64,000 nucleotides of DNA from NCBI GenBank assembly GCA_041740975.1, contig JBGSKV010000064.1, positions 1 through 64,000 on the forward strand, in the 5' to 3' direction. Of the stretch, positions 40,504 through 49,361 are shown piece by piece. Under the pieces are notes generated by a model. That model was not told where the DNA came from. It did no database searches and worked only from the letters and a program-made list of their open reading frames with translations. The DNA is from JBGSKV01 sp041740975 (GTDB lineage Bacteria > Bdellovibrionota_B > Oligoflexia > Oligoflexales > JALZUQ01). The translations under genes and the position numbers were made by a program. How positions within the stretch are numbered: the first letter of the stretch is position 1; each line of letters opens with the position of its first letter.

Positions 40504-41622
40504 ATGGGTTTTAACTGTGGAATTGTTGGTTTACCTAACGTCGGAAAATCGACAATTTTTAATGCGATTACTAAAGTCGGCGTCGCTTCTGAAAATTATC
40601 CTTTTTGTACAATTGATCCGAGTATTGGTCGAGTCAATGTGCCGGATCCTCGCCTTGCGGTGATAACTCAGTTTATTCCGCCACAGAAGCTTGTTCCAGC
40701 CGGGATGGAATTTGTCGATATTGCTGGTCTTGTGCGAGGTGCCTCCAAGGGTGAGGGGTTGGGAAACCAGTTCCTAGGAAATATTCGCTCAACGGATGCG
40801 ATGCTACATGTCGTGCGGTGCTTTGCGTCGGATGACATTATCCACGTCGAAGGAAGTGTAGACCCCGTTCGTGATATTGAAACAATTGATACTGAACTTA
40901 TTTTCGCTGACATCTCGACCGTTGAAAAGGCTGTTCAGAGATACTCAAAAATGACGAAGGGTGGCGACAAAGCAAACTTGAAAATCCTAGAAGTGATGAC
41001 GAAGCTCAACGACCACTTGCAGGGACTTATACCTGCCCGGAGATTTAAGCCAGATGTAGGTTTAGAGCTGGCCGATGCAGTTGGCAAAGCCATGGACGAG
41101 TTGCACTTATTAACCGCCAAGAAAGTTCTGTACGTATGCAATGTCGACGAGTCATTGGCCTCGGGAACTGAAGACAACGAATACACTCTTAAAGTTCGCG
41201 AACGCGCTAAAGATGATAACGCCGAAGTTATTATCCTTAGCGGAAAACTCGAAGAAGAGCTTTCGCAAATGTCTGATGACGATGCAAAAGAATTTATTTC
41301 GGAGTTAGGCATGACTGAACCTGGTCTCAATCGCTTGATTCGCTCTGGTTATAAAGCTCTTGGTTTGCAGACATACTTTACCGCTGGCGAAAAAGAAGTC
41401 CGAGCTTGGACAATTAAGGTCGGAGATACAGCGCCGGCAGCAGCAGGAAAAATCCACTCTGATTTTGAGCGCGGGTTTATCTGTGCGGAAGTCTATACCG
41501 TTGATGATCTTAAAAATGCGAAGAGCAAAGTGAAGTTAAAAGAAACCGGAAAAATCCGAACTGAAGGCCGTGATTACATTGTCCAGGATGGGGATGTGAT
41601 GGAGTTTCGATTTAACGTCTAA
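40504..41622 (+). CDS. ychF: Ribosome-associated ATPase YchF (OLA1 family)
   Basis: 372 residues, full length for the family. P-loop GLPNVGKST (9-17), switch DIAGLVRGASKGEGLGNQFL, and the G4 position CNVDE in place of NKxD, the change that makes YchF prefer ATP over GTP. The C-terminal TGS domain is present (GEKEVRAWTIKVGDTA ... FERGFICAEVY). It binds ribosomes and is implicated in oxidative stress response. Cotranscribed with yajQ. Confidence 0.96.
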   Translation: MGFNCGIVGLPNVGKSTIFNAITKVGVASENYPFCTIDPSIGRVNVPDPRLAVITQFIPPQKLVPAGMEFVDIAGLVRGASKGEGLGNQFLGNIRSTDAMLHVVRCFASDDIIHVEGSVDPVRDIETIDTELIFADISTVEKAVQRYSKMTKGGDKANLKILEVMTKLNDHLQGLIPARRFKPDVGLELADAVGKAMDELHLLTAKKVLYVCNVDESLASGTEDNEYTLKVRERAKDDNAEVIILSGKLEEELSQMSDDDAKEFISELGMTEPGLNRLIRSGYKALGLQTYFTAGEKEVRAWTIKVGDTAPAAAGKIHSDFERGFICAEVYTVDDLKNAKSKVKLKETGKIRTEGRDYIVQDGDVMEFRFNV

Positions 41623-41756
41623 AGCGTGCGAGAAGCTCTCAATTGCCTTGTGATAACCTATCGATATTATTGGTGTATTGACACATATTCAACCCGCCCA
41701 AGTGAATTGACGATGTATGCATTGTCAGTACGATTTTAACTTGGGAAGTGAAACAT

Positions 41757-42047
41757 ATGAAATCGCAATTTAGCATTTTGGCTTCAATTATGTTTTTGAC
41801 TGTGAGCCTTTGGGCATGTGCCGACGGCATCCCTGGTATTGGTGATTTAAAAGGTACTGATGCAAATGGAAATAAAAAACCTGTTACAGTTGATGGTGAT
41901 GCTCTTGATGGAGATGCGGAATCACCAACTGATTTGAATACTGAGGCAGAAGGCGATACGGATTTACCTGTTGTCGAGGGACCGGAGACCAGTGCTTCTT
42001 ATTCGCCTTCACCAAGGCCGTCTTTTAGCAGTACACCGACACCATAG
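41757..42047 (+). CDS. Small Pro/Ser/Asp-rich lipoprotein, possibly truncated by a stop
   Basis: 96 residues from ATG 41757 (GGAAGTG upstream; GTG 41748 is alternative). Lipobox VSLWAC (Cys21). The rest is unstructured: GKKP, repeated DGDALDGDAE and a Pro/Ser tail SPSPRPSFSSTPTP. The TAG at 42045 interrupts the pattern, since the frame continues PSPQPSNSIR to a TAA at 42078, so a nonsense mutation or read-through is possible. Likely a surface-exposed disordered lipoprotein. Confidence 0.55.
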   Translation: MKSQFSILASIMFLTVSLWACADGIPGIGDLKGTDANGNKKPVTVDGDALDGDAESPTDLNTEAEGDTDLPVVEGPETSASYSPSPRPSFSSTPTP

Positions 42048-42086
42048 CCTTCTCCGCAACCATCAAATAGTATCCGTTAAGAATAT

Positions 42087-43472
42087 TTAATTGAGAACAT
42101 GTCGAATCACCGGCCAAGCAGAACCATTGCGTTCCGTGAGGCGATAAATAGATTTTTTTACATGAAACACTTCAAAGATTGAGTTCACGACAGATTGTGA
42201 GCTCAAATAGTCCGTTCTCAAATACTCGGGTGGTTTTTTTTGCGAGGAACGACCAGTGGTGTAGTCGAACGGTCGGCCCATAATAGACATTTTATTCTTA
42301 TCGAGCTGCAAATGGGCGCCACTGAGAGCTTCCGTAGATGAGGCAAAATCGGACTCGCCAAGCACGAGCCCACCCTTAATCCCTTTGCCACCCATCAGGA
42401 ACGTGTTTGTTAAAGGATTGTGGTCCGTCCCCGTGTTGTCGATAGCGACATTCATCTGGCGCATGGTGCGCGAAAATTCGCTGCCGATGAGAACAGTGGT
42501 AACGTCGAGGAGAGAGTTCTGCTCATCGAAGGCAGTTGTTTTCATATATTCAATGGCTGCGGCAATTTCTTCTGCCACTTTTTTTGCAACTTGTGGCATT
42601 TTCTTTGCGGATCCTGGGTCATGCACGTCAAGATTTAAATCTTCGCTCAAATCTGTATCAAATTTGTAAAAGCCACAAGTTGCCAGACCTCCTTTAAAGA
42701 ACTGATAAATTGCCGCCACATCGCCAACAACATTTGATTCGCCAGAGTCTTCAGGTGTCAATGAACCAAGTTTTTCCGTAAGCAAAGGTATTTTGCCAAA
42801 CCCTTGGAGAAGGAGGTCATGCGCTGCTTTGAACCCACCACTAGGGAAACGGCGTAGTCCCATCAGGTGATTGATGTCATTGTTTAGTTCGATATCTTCT
42901 TGGGTTCGTAGTGCGAGTTGGTACTGTTCGGCGAGCATCTTCACGGCTTTAGGTGATGCATCAATTGCGGCCTTCGTGTGGATGCGACTTTCACCTTCAA
43001 AATAACCAGGCGTGATTTTGGCAAGGTTCATGAGCTGATGGGTTTGTTCAGAAAGCTGCTGGAACAGTGAAGTTCCACCGAAAACATCTCCGGTCAGCAG
43101 GAACGCTTGGTTTTCGCCGTGGGAATTTGCAGACGGATCCATGACGACACCGTTGAGGACTGAGAAACGATCCAAATGCGGAAGGAGACTTTGGACACAA
43201 CTTGTCATCAAACAATTTTGCCCGTTCGAACCAGTAAAAAGTGCCGGCTCCACTCCCAAATAGTTCTGCAGAAGGCTCGCCGTGGTTAACTCTAGCGGCC
43301 TCGCGTCAAAAGTATACGTCGCGTCCATGCCGCCAGGGGTCATAAAGATCATGAGAAAATGCGGCGACAACTCAGTCTGCGTGTGGTCTGCGGCTGCGAG
43401 TTCGGAAAATAGTGGAAAGCTAACGGTTCCAAGGGATGCTTTTAGAAATGTTCTGCGCGGCAAACTAATCAT
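42087..43472 (-). CDS. DUF1501 family protein with Tat-like signal
   Basis: 461 residues. N-terminus RRTFLKASLGTVSF is a twin-arginine signal, so the folded protein is exported. The body matches the DUF1501 family (sulfatase-like superfamily): FLMIFMTPGGMDATYTFD at the start, SEFSRTMRQMN and TGTDHNPLTNTFLMGGKGIKGG near the end. Family members usually sit next to DUF1800 or cytochrome lipoprotein genes in Planctomycetes and predatory bacteria, as here. The function is unproven. Last gene of a three-gene operon, six bases after the preceding stop. Confidence 0.85.
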   Translation of the reverse strand: MISLPRRTFLKASLGTVSFPLFSELAAADHTQTELSPHFLMIFMTPGGMDATYTFDARPLELTTASLLQNYLGVEPALFTGSNGQNCLMTSCVQSLLPHLDRFSVLNGVVMDPSANSHGENQAFLLTGDVFGGTSLFQQLSEQTHQLMNLAKITPGYFEGESRIHTKAAIDASPKAVKMLAEQYQLALRTQEDIELNNDINHLMGLRRFPSGGFKAAHDLLLQGFGKIPLLTEKLGSLTPEDSGESNVVGDVAAIYQFFKGGLATCGFYKFDTDLSEDLNLDVHDPGSAKKMPQVAKKVAEEIAAAIEYMKTTAFDEQNSLLDVTTVLIGSEFSRTMRQMNVAIDNTGTDHNPLTNTFLMGGKGIKGGLVLGESDFASSTEALSGAHLQLDKNKMSIMGRPFDYTTGRSSQKKPPEYLRTDYLSSQSVVNSIFEVFHVKKSIYRLTERNGSAWPVIRHVLN

Positions 43473-43478
43473 ACGATC

Positions 43479-44147
43479 CTACCTATTGATGAGGAATTCT
43501 GGGCTGAAAAGCGCCGAATAAATAGCTTGTCTAAGCCAGCCTTGTCGATCTGCCGCGAACATCTGCTTTTTGCTCAGAATCTGACTCTTCCATGTCTCAT
43601 GATGGATGTTCGTGCGGTCTTGCGAAAGAAGTTGATCATATAAGGCGTCCAAAAGGGGTGTCATGCTGATGTCGAAAGAGGGCAGGTTACAAAACTGCAA
43701 AATGACATTTTTCAGATTGTTATTGAGATCAGGTAAAGCACCAGACCCACTCGTAAAGCAAGTTTGCGCTAACTTATTGGCCAAGCTAAAGAACAAGTTT
43801 GACCACAAAAGCGTATTGATAGAGTTCGCTTGCTTCTCGAGAATGGATTGCCGCCGGCCATCTGCAATTTTTGTTCCGAGAAGGGCTACCAAAACAGTTT
43901 TTTCATCTTCGGTAAGTTCATGATCGGCGAGAAGAGAAACGATACCGTTCTTACCGAGGTTGACGATGCGCTGCGCGACTATTTTGTTCATGAGGACATA
44001 GCCGCGGAATTCGTTAGGATTTTGCGAAGAAGGAGACTCGGTGAATTGACGATCGCCTGGTTTTGTAGGCAAGGTTGGACTCGGTTTGTAATCGTCAGCA
44101 CAACCGAGGGAAGCCAAAAGCAACAAATAGATCGATAAGTTTCTCAA
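43479..44147 (-). CDS. Lipoprotein, middle gene of the DUF1501 operon
   Basis: 222 residues starting at TTG 44147, which overlaps the stop of the preceding gene (TTGA) and has GGAGAGG nine bases upstream. Lipobox LASLGC (Cys16). The mature part is helical with NIVSLLADHELTEDEKTVLVAL-type segments, and ends in WLRQAIYSALFSPEFLINR; the last block (Y-x-x-L-x-S-P-E-F-x) is the C-terminal motif of DUF1800/DUF1588-like partners, so it may be a reduced version of that partner. Confidence 0.7.
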   Translation of the reverse strand: MRNLSIYLLLLASLGCADDYKPSPTLPTKPGDRQFTESPSSQNPNEFRGYVLMNKIVAQRIVNLGKNGIVSLLADHELTEDEKTVLVALLGTKIADGRRQSILEKQANSINTLLWSNLFFSLANKLAQTCFTSGSGALPDLNNNLKNVILQFCNLPSFDISMTPLLDALYDQLLSQDRTNIHHETWKSQILSKKQMFAADRQGWLRQAIYSALFSPEFLINR

Positions 44148-45985
44148 TTTTTAACCTCTCCCAGTTGCTCTACCAGCCATTTATGCAATCGTGCGCGCTC
44201 GCTTGGATTGATGTAACCCGGGGGCATTTGGATTTCGGAATCATTCGACTCCAAGCGAGTTTTGATCAACCCAAGCGACTCTGACCATGGATATTGTCTG
44301 CCTTGACTATCCAGATGTTCGAAAGGCGTGGCCGAGCCTTTTTTGCCAAGTTTCATATTGGTGGCGGAGTTTTCACCGTGGCAACTTATGCAGTTTTTCG
44401 TGAGGAGATGCGAAATTTCGCACGGCAAATCCGAAGGCTTCTCATCGGCGAAGTCGTAACACAGACCCGTCTCAGGTGACTCTGCAATAAAACTTTTTGA
44501 TAGCAAAATCTTCTTGAATAGACTTCGCAAGGCAAAGCTAGAGGACTGCTTTTTGGTATCGACCTCAAAGTCTTGCGCCCACTTTTCAAGGAGCGCTGGA
44601 TCTAGGGATACGTTGGCTCCGGTCAAGAACTCAAATCCACGACGCATAAAGCATTGCTTAACTTCGGGAACATTTTTCAATAGACCAAAGAGTTCCCGAA
44701 CGCCTGCGTTTGCGGGATCCTCTGGGTACACATTATTCTCGGAGTCCGTCACGGAGCGAATAAAGCCAATTTGCAGATGACCGTTCGAATCCTGCCAATT
44801 TTTGGCGTATTCAAGTCGGTTTATTCTGGCACCGTCGGAAAACTCAAGATCCTCTTTTCCAACAGAATCTCTGCCAAGACCATCCATATTGCGAAAAAAG
44901 CCGGCCAATGGATCCAGTTTGTAGTGGCAAGCATAGCAACCGGGATCGGATGCATGAGATCCGCCACTGTGGTCAGTGGGAACATCGACACTAAGTGGTG
45001 TCAAATCATCGCAGAGAAAACGATTGAAAATGTAAGACGCACGTCGGCGATTAAAATTAGTAGAGGAATTGAGATGGGCACCCCAGAACCAATAGTTAGG
45101 TGTTCGTAAATGTCCAATAGATCCACTAATATCCAAGTTGTAGAGCTCAGAAAAGCTGGCAGGATTATATTCACTTTGAGTATACATTTTCAGAATATCG
45201 ATGCCCTGCTTGACGGCGTCGAGTCCAGCTCGAAGTTCGACTAAAACACTTTCCGGTATTTCATTCTCGGGCGGGGAGCTAGAGAGACATTCGACCCTAA
45301 AAAGTGAACTAAAAAATAAATCGAGTCTAGAGTCCACTCCGGTACGATTAAAGTCGAATAAGGAGGTCATGACAAATTTACACAAATCTGGCCAACGATA
45401 TTCGCTGCCATTTTCCATAAAAGCTTGATAATCCTTCATCGCTTTTATGAATAAATGGCGAGCCTGTATTGGTGTACCGACTTCGTTACCGTCAGGTAGA
45501 TTGACGATTCCATTCCTAGGCGGAGATAAAAATATTTGATCACCAAATCCTACCGCTTTCCAAATATCGCCATTTGCTTTGACGGCTTCGCGCACGCCCT
45601 CCACGACCGCGCTATAGTTGATGATTGAGTTGTTGCCCGCTTGAGGTTGTAGAGGTCTGAAGCTGGTGGGTATGGTGATGCTGTCGCTATCTGTGCCGAG
45701 ATAATAAAGAAAGAACTTCGCCAATCCGAAGTCATAAGAGCGATCGGCCATGACCAAATCAACGATCGTTTCAGGAGAATAGTTTATCCATTCTTCAATT
45801 TGTTCGGGCGTAGCTTCGCGGCCATCCCAAAGCTTCATGGAAAGTTTATGAATCCACCGCTTTTTGTTGGCGGTTTGAGTGAGGTCAAAGGAGTTTTTTT
45901 CAGGGGATTGAGACTGAGCTTCACGGGGCGCTTCTCGACAGCCGTATGCTAATAGCGTAAACATTACAAACGTCCATATTCGCAT
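44144..45985 (-). CDS. Lipoprotein cytochrome c with DUF1588-type domain
   Basis: 613 residues; lipobox LLAYGC (Cys16). Two haem c motifs: CYACH (350-354) in DPGCYACHYKLDPLAGFFRN, the DUF1588 signature, and CISCH (532-536) in a C-terminal cytochrome domain with MPPGYINP as a likely Met-ligand loop. FDLTQTANKKRWIHKL and AGVRELFGLL segments fit DUF1592/1595-type helices. Such proteins with DUF1501 partners are thought to be periplasmic redox proteins, substrate unknown. First gene of the operon. Confidence 0.8.
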   Translation of the reverse strand: MRIWTFVMFTLLAYGCREAPREAQSQSPEKNSFDLTQTANKKRWIHKLSMKLWDGREATPEQIEEWINYSPETIVDLVMADRSYDFGLAKFFLYYLGTDSDSITIPTSFRPLQPQAGNNSIINYSAVVEGVREAVKANGDIWKAVGFGDQIFLSPPRNGIVNLPDGNEVGTPIQARHLFIKAMKDYQAFMENGSEYRWPDLCKFVMTSLFDFNRTGVDSRLDLFFSSLFRVECLSSSPPENEIPESVLVELRAGLDAVKQGIDILKMYTQSEYNPASFSELYNLDISGSIGHLRTPNYWFWGAHLNSSTNFNRRRASYIFNRFLCDDLTPLSVDVPTDHSGGSHASDPGCYACHYKLDPLAGFFRNMDGLGRDSVGKEDLEFSDGARINRLEYAKNWQDSNGHLQIGFIRSVTDSENNVYPEDPANAGVRELFGLLKNVPEVKQCFMRRGFEFLTGANVSLDPALLEKWAQDFEVDTKKQSSSFALRSLFKKILLSKSFIAESPETGLCYDFADEKPSDLPCEISHLLTKNCISCHGENSATNMKLGKKGSATPFEHLDSQGRQYPWSESLGLIKTRLESNDSEIQMPPGYINPSERARLHKWLVEQLGEVKN

Positions 45986-46111
45986 CGTTACAAATCTTCC
46001 TTGATTTTGTTCTAGTAGTTTAGCGACTACACTGTGTGTGTGCCACCTAATAAGTATTGATCATTCATGATGGCAGATAAGGTTTTGGTGAAAACCGAAA
46101 CGATTTGGAGA

Positions 46112-46987
46112 TTAGTTCAGATTGAGCGCTTCTAGAAAGTGCCCGAGTCCTGGGCTGAGAATGCGATCTTTATTCCACACCGCTTCGATCGTATATGGTG
46201 CTTGCCAAGTTCTCGGCAGGGGAATGGACCGCAATGCGAAGTCGGGCAAGGACTCCAGCCAATCCGGTAAAAAGCCCCAATAGTCACTGTTCTCTACGAA
46301 CTGGGTTGCGACACCATAGTGGTCATAGGCTAGCCGCATCTGGACCTTCAGCTGATGCGCGGCGAACGTCGGGTGAGTTTGGCAGATTTCAATGCCGCCG
46401 AAAGCTTTAGGTAAAGCAGCTGGGAAATCAGAAAGTTTGGAAACGGCGCTCTTTTGCTTGAGAAGTGGATGGCCTTCACGCACGTAAACTTTAATCTGAC
46501 CCTTGTGCAGAATTTTGTTCTCCAGGCGCGGATGACGCTGAGGACTGAAGCACATGCCGAGATCCAATTTATCATCCAAGACATTCGCCAAAACTTCGGC
46601 CGAACGTAAACTAAAAATCTCAATTGAAAGCTGATCGCTTTCGGAAAACATTTCGGCGATTTTCGGTGTCAGGATATGTTCTGATAAGAGATGCGATGCG
46701 CCAAGCCTATAGTGACCCTGAAAAACGGGAGTTTGCTGAGAAACAAAAGCCCGCAAATCTTCAAGGCTGTGTTGAACCTCCGGCACTTTCTGCATGAGCC
46801 GGCGTCCCGCCTCCGTGAGAAAAATCCTTTTGCCGCGTTTCTCAAACAAACTCACTCCGAGATCTCGTTCGAGACATTCGATGCTGTAGCTGATTCCGGA
46901 TGGACTGATGCGAAGAATTTTGGCGGCCTTACCGACATGTTGGTGGCGGGCCGTCTCTTGAAAATGGATAAGCTGGTCTAATTTCAT
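46112..46987 (-). CDS. LysR family transcriptional regulator
   Basis: 291 residues from ATG 46987. N-terminal winged helix typical of LysR: MKLDQLIHFQETARHQHVGK then AAKILRISPSGISYSIECLE; effector domain from about 90 on (YRLGASHLLSEHILTPKIAE). It is divergent from the secreted-protein gene at 47091 across 103 bases, the classical arrangement for LysR regulation of a neighbour. Effector unknown. Confidence 0.93.
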   Translation of the reverse strand: MKLDQLIHFQETARHQHVGKAAKILRISPSGISYSIECLERDLGVSLFEKRGKRIFLTEAGRRLMQKVPEVQHSLEDLRAFVSQQTPVFQGHYRLGASHLLSEHILTPKIAEMFSESDQLSIEIFSLRSAEVLANVLDDKLDLGMCFSPQRHPRLENKILHKGQIKVYVREGHPLLKQKSAVSKLSDFPAALPKAFGGIEICQTHPTFAAHQLKVQMRLAYDHYGVATQFVENSDYWGFLPDWLESLPDFALRSIPLPRTWQAPYTIEAVWNKDRILSPGLGHFLEALNLN

Positions 46988-47090
46988 GCTTTTATTATTC
47001 AAATAATTTGAATGATTTTGTAAGGATTATTTTAATTTACTAATATATTCAGCGCTTTATTCTGAGAACAACACATAAGGAGACTTCACG

Positions 47091-47429
47091 ATGAACCGTA
47101 CCAACAAGACACTAGGAAAGCTTTTCACTCTATTTCTTGCTAGTTCAGGCCTGGCGGCTGCCGGAACGGCACTGGCAGACACTCCGCGCGGGCAAGATGT
47201 GCGGCCGCAAGCCGGAAACTGCGAGGTCGGTCCTTTCCACCAAACCATGAAGGCCGGCGAGTACAACATCCTTTGCCAGGAGATGTCAGACGCTGAAAAG
47301 TGTTTGGCATTTATCAAAGGTCAGTTTGACACCGAAGGTGGACACCAACCGTTTTCCGATATCCATGTCGAGAAAGCAAAATACTGCATGGACGCACTGC
47401 AAAAAGCCCTTCTCTTGGGAGACATCTAA
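47091..47429 (+). CDS. Small secreted protein, probable LysR target
   Basis: 112 residues; signal peptide ends TALA-DT (about residue 29). Mature part has four Cys (GNCEVG, ILCQE, EKCLAF, KYCMDAL), which could form two disulphides, and a helical C-terminus. AAGGAG precedes the ATG. Its stop overlaps the next start (TAATG), so it is coupled to a cytoplasmic protein of unknown function. The mixture of secreted product and cytoplasmic partner next to a LysR regulator suggests a small regulated system. No family recognised. Confidence 0.65.
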   Translation: MNRTNKTLGKLFTLFLASSGLAAAGTALADTPRGQDVRPQAGNCEVGPFHQTMKAGEYNILCQEMSDAEKCLAFIKGQFDTEGGHQPFSDIHVEKAKYCMDALQKALLLGDI

Positions 47430-48424
47430 TGTCGAGCCAAGCACAGGTTTTTCCGATAACCGAAAGTGTGAAACGAAGACTCGTAAAAACACTGCAATCA
47501 CAACCGGACGTGATTCGTTTTGCGGAAGAACCTGTATTGGCTTCACTCTGCACTGTGCTGGCTCTGCAGTTTGAAATGGGCAGCCGTGAGTTTGATAGGC
47601 TTAGCTTATTTTTCAATGTCGATTTGAATGAATTTTCCGAGAATCCATGGCGCAGTGAGATTATTTCATCGGCGACTGAATTTGGCATTCGCTTGTGGAT
47701 GATGGATGGTCGAAGTCTGTTACCGCGTCATCCAGATCTTGCGAATATTTTATCTTCTGAGTCTTTGGATGCTGATGGGAAATTAGATCAAATAGTCATT
47801 TATCCCGCGCGCGTTGCCGCACGCTACAAAGAAGTTGGATTTGATTTGGTGGTGGTCCGGGACTGGTTGTTAACCTCGGCGCTGAGTTTAGACCCGACTC
47901 AGCAGGTCTCCTACCTAAAAACCAATCCCTGGGAACTTGAAAACAATATTGCATTGATGCAAGTGAAACTCATGACGCAAAATCAACTCGCCTTTTTTGG
48001 AACCCATGACATCGCCGATCATTTACTGGGCGCTGATTTCCATAAGTTTAATGAACTAGAAGGACTTTATCGAAGTGCGCAGCGAATATTGCAGGAGGTT
48101 TTTGCAACGGAGTGCTCATCGCATCCTCTTCTCCTTCAGATGAGTTATTTTATAGGGATTCTTCTTGATGACTTAGCGCAGGCCAAGTGGTACGGCTCCA
48201 AAGCACACGTCAAGCTAGTTCGTATGGCCTTGCATAGTCTTAAGGAATATAAAGGCAAGAACTTCTATCCAAAGGTTCTTAGTGATTTGCCCCCTTCTTT
48301 TCATGTATTGGTTTCCCACCTGCGGGAGGGTGCGTCGAAGCAGTGTCAATTGACTGGTTCCTATATGAATTTTGTCCACGACCTGACGGCATGCCACGTG
48401 CCAGTGACGACGGCTGTCTGCTAA
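47429..48424 (+). CDS. Cytoplasmic protein of unknown function
   Basis: 331 residues, no signal peptide or TM segment, mostly helical (ELENNIALMQVKLMTQNQLAFF, HPLLLQMSYFIGILLDDLAQ). No known domain or catalytic motif seen. Overlap TAATG with the small secreted protein gene upstream. Seven bases after its stop lies the end of a convergent crotonase-fold gene. A role in handling or regulating the small secreted protein is possible from context only. Confidence 0.6.
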   Translation: MSSQAQVFPITESVKRRLVKTLQSQPDVIRFAEEPVLASLCTVLALQFEMGSREFDRLSLFFNVDLNEFSENPWRSEIISSATEFGIRLWMMDGRSLLPRHPDLANILSSESLDADGKLDQIVIYPARVAARYKEVGFDLVVVRDWLLTSALSLDPTQQVSYLKTNPWELENNIALMQVKLMTQNQLAFFGTHDIADHLLGADFHKFNELEGLYRSAQRILQEVFATECSSHPLLLQMSYFIGILLDDLAQAKWYGSKAHVKLVRMALHSLKEYKGKNFYPKVLSDLPPSFHVLVSHLREGASKQCQLTGSYMNFVHDLTACHVPVTTAVC

Positions 48425-48430
48425 CCAGTT

Positions 48431-49189
48431 TTACTTGGAAAATTTAACGAGAAAGTCTAAAAAAGTCTCATTGCTAAGTTGGGCCTTGAAAATTTCAAAC
48501 TCAGACTTACTCCCCATGCGAAACATCGCTTTCTGGGCTCGCAAACTTTCAGGATTCAAAGAGGATAAATGTTTAGCTAGTTCGTCCACGTGCCGAGTAA
48601 GCTTCTTTTCGGTGCCAAAGACTTCATGAATAATCCCAACTTTTTTCGCATCACTTGCTTCTAAAGTTTCGCTAGTTAAAAGAATCTTTTGTGCTGAAGA
48701 CAAGCCGACCAAGTGAACTAATCTCCTCGTCCCACCAAATCCAGTTGGCAAACCAATTTTTAATTGCTTAAAATCAAGTCCACTATCTTTCGTCGCAAAT
48801 CTCAAATCACTAGCTAAGACAAACTCTGCGCCGCCGCCAAGTGCCCAGCCATTCTGTTGCATGATAACAGGCACAGGCATATCGATGAGCATTTGCGTGC
48901 AATCGTTCACGGTCTTGAAAAAATTCAGGGTAGCGTCGGAGTTTTGGCGATGAGTATGAAGATCTTTTAAATTGCCCCCAGAAAGCCAAATTTTTTGGGA
49001 TTTGCCCTCAAATGCATGAGCTTCAATGATCACACAGGCAATGGGTTTCTGATCACACATTTCGGAAATTTTTGCCAATTCTTCTTGTAGTTTTGCGGCC
49101 ATGGTGAAGCCAATGGCATTTCTTGCCTCCGGATCAGAAAGTCTGAGGCGGACGATTTGTTTTTGAACTTGTGTGGTGACTGCGAGCAT
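48431..49189 (-). CDS. Enoyl-CoA hydratase/isomerase (crotonase) family protein
   Basis: 252 residues, usual length. Oxyanion-hole segments are present: WLSGGNLKDL and NGWALGGGAEF, plus GLPTGFGGTRRLVHLVG. However, at the positions of the two catalytic Glu of classical enoyl-CoA hydratase (Glu144 and Glu164 in rat) this protein has Gln (DFKQLKIG) and Lys (SSAQKILL), so simple hydratase activity is unlikely; isomerase, hydrolase or methylmalonyl-CoA-type activity are alternatives within the fold. Single-gene unit. Confidence 0.85.
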   Translation of the reverse strand: MLAVTTQVQKQIVRLRLSDPEARNAIGFTMAAKLQEELAKISEMCDQKPIACVIIEAHAFEGKSQKIWLSGGNLKDLHTHRQNSDATLNFFKTVNDCTQMLIDMPVPVIMQQNGWALGGGAEFVLASDLRFATKDSGLDFKQLKIGLPTGFGGTRRLVHLVGLSSAQKILLTSETLEASDAKKVGIIHEVFGTEKKLTRHVDELAKHLSSLNPESLRAQKAMFRMGSKSEFEIFKAQLSNETFLDFLVKFSK

Positions 49190-49361
49190 AAGCCAAGCTG
49201 GTGTTATAATGGCAATAAGCCAATTTGAAACAAATGATCTTACCGTACAGGTTTCCGTTGCGCAAAGTTATTTTTTCTACATTTAAAAAAAGTAAGTGAA
49301 CTAAACAAGAATAGAATTTCCGTACGAGCAAAAGTTTCGTGCAAAAGATTGAGTGTATTGA

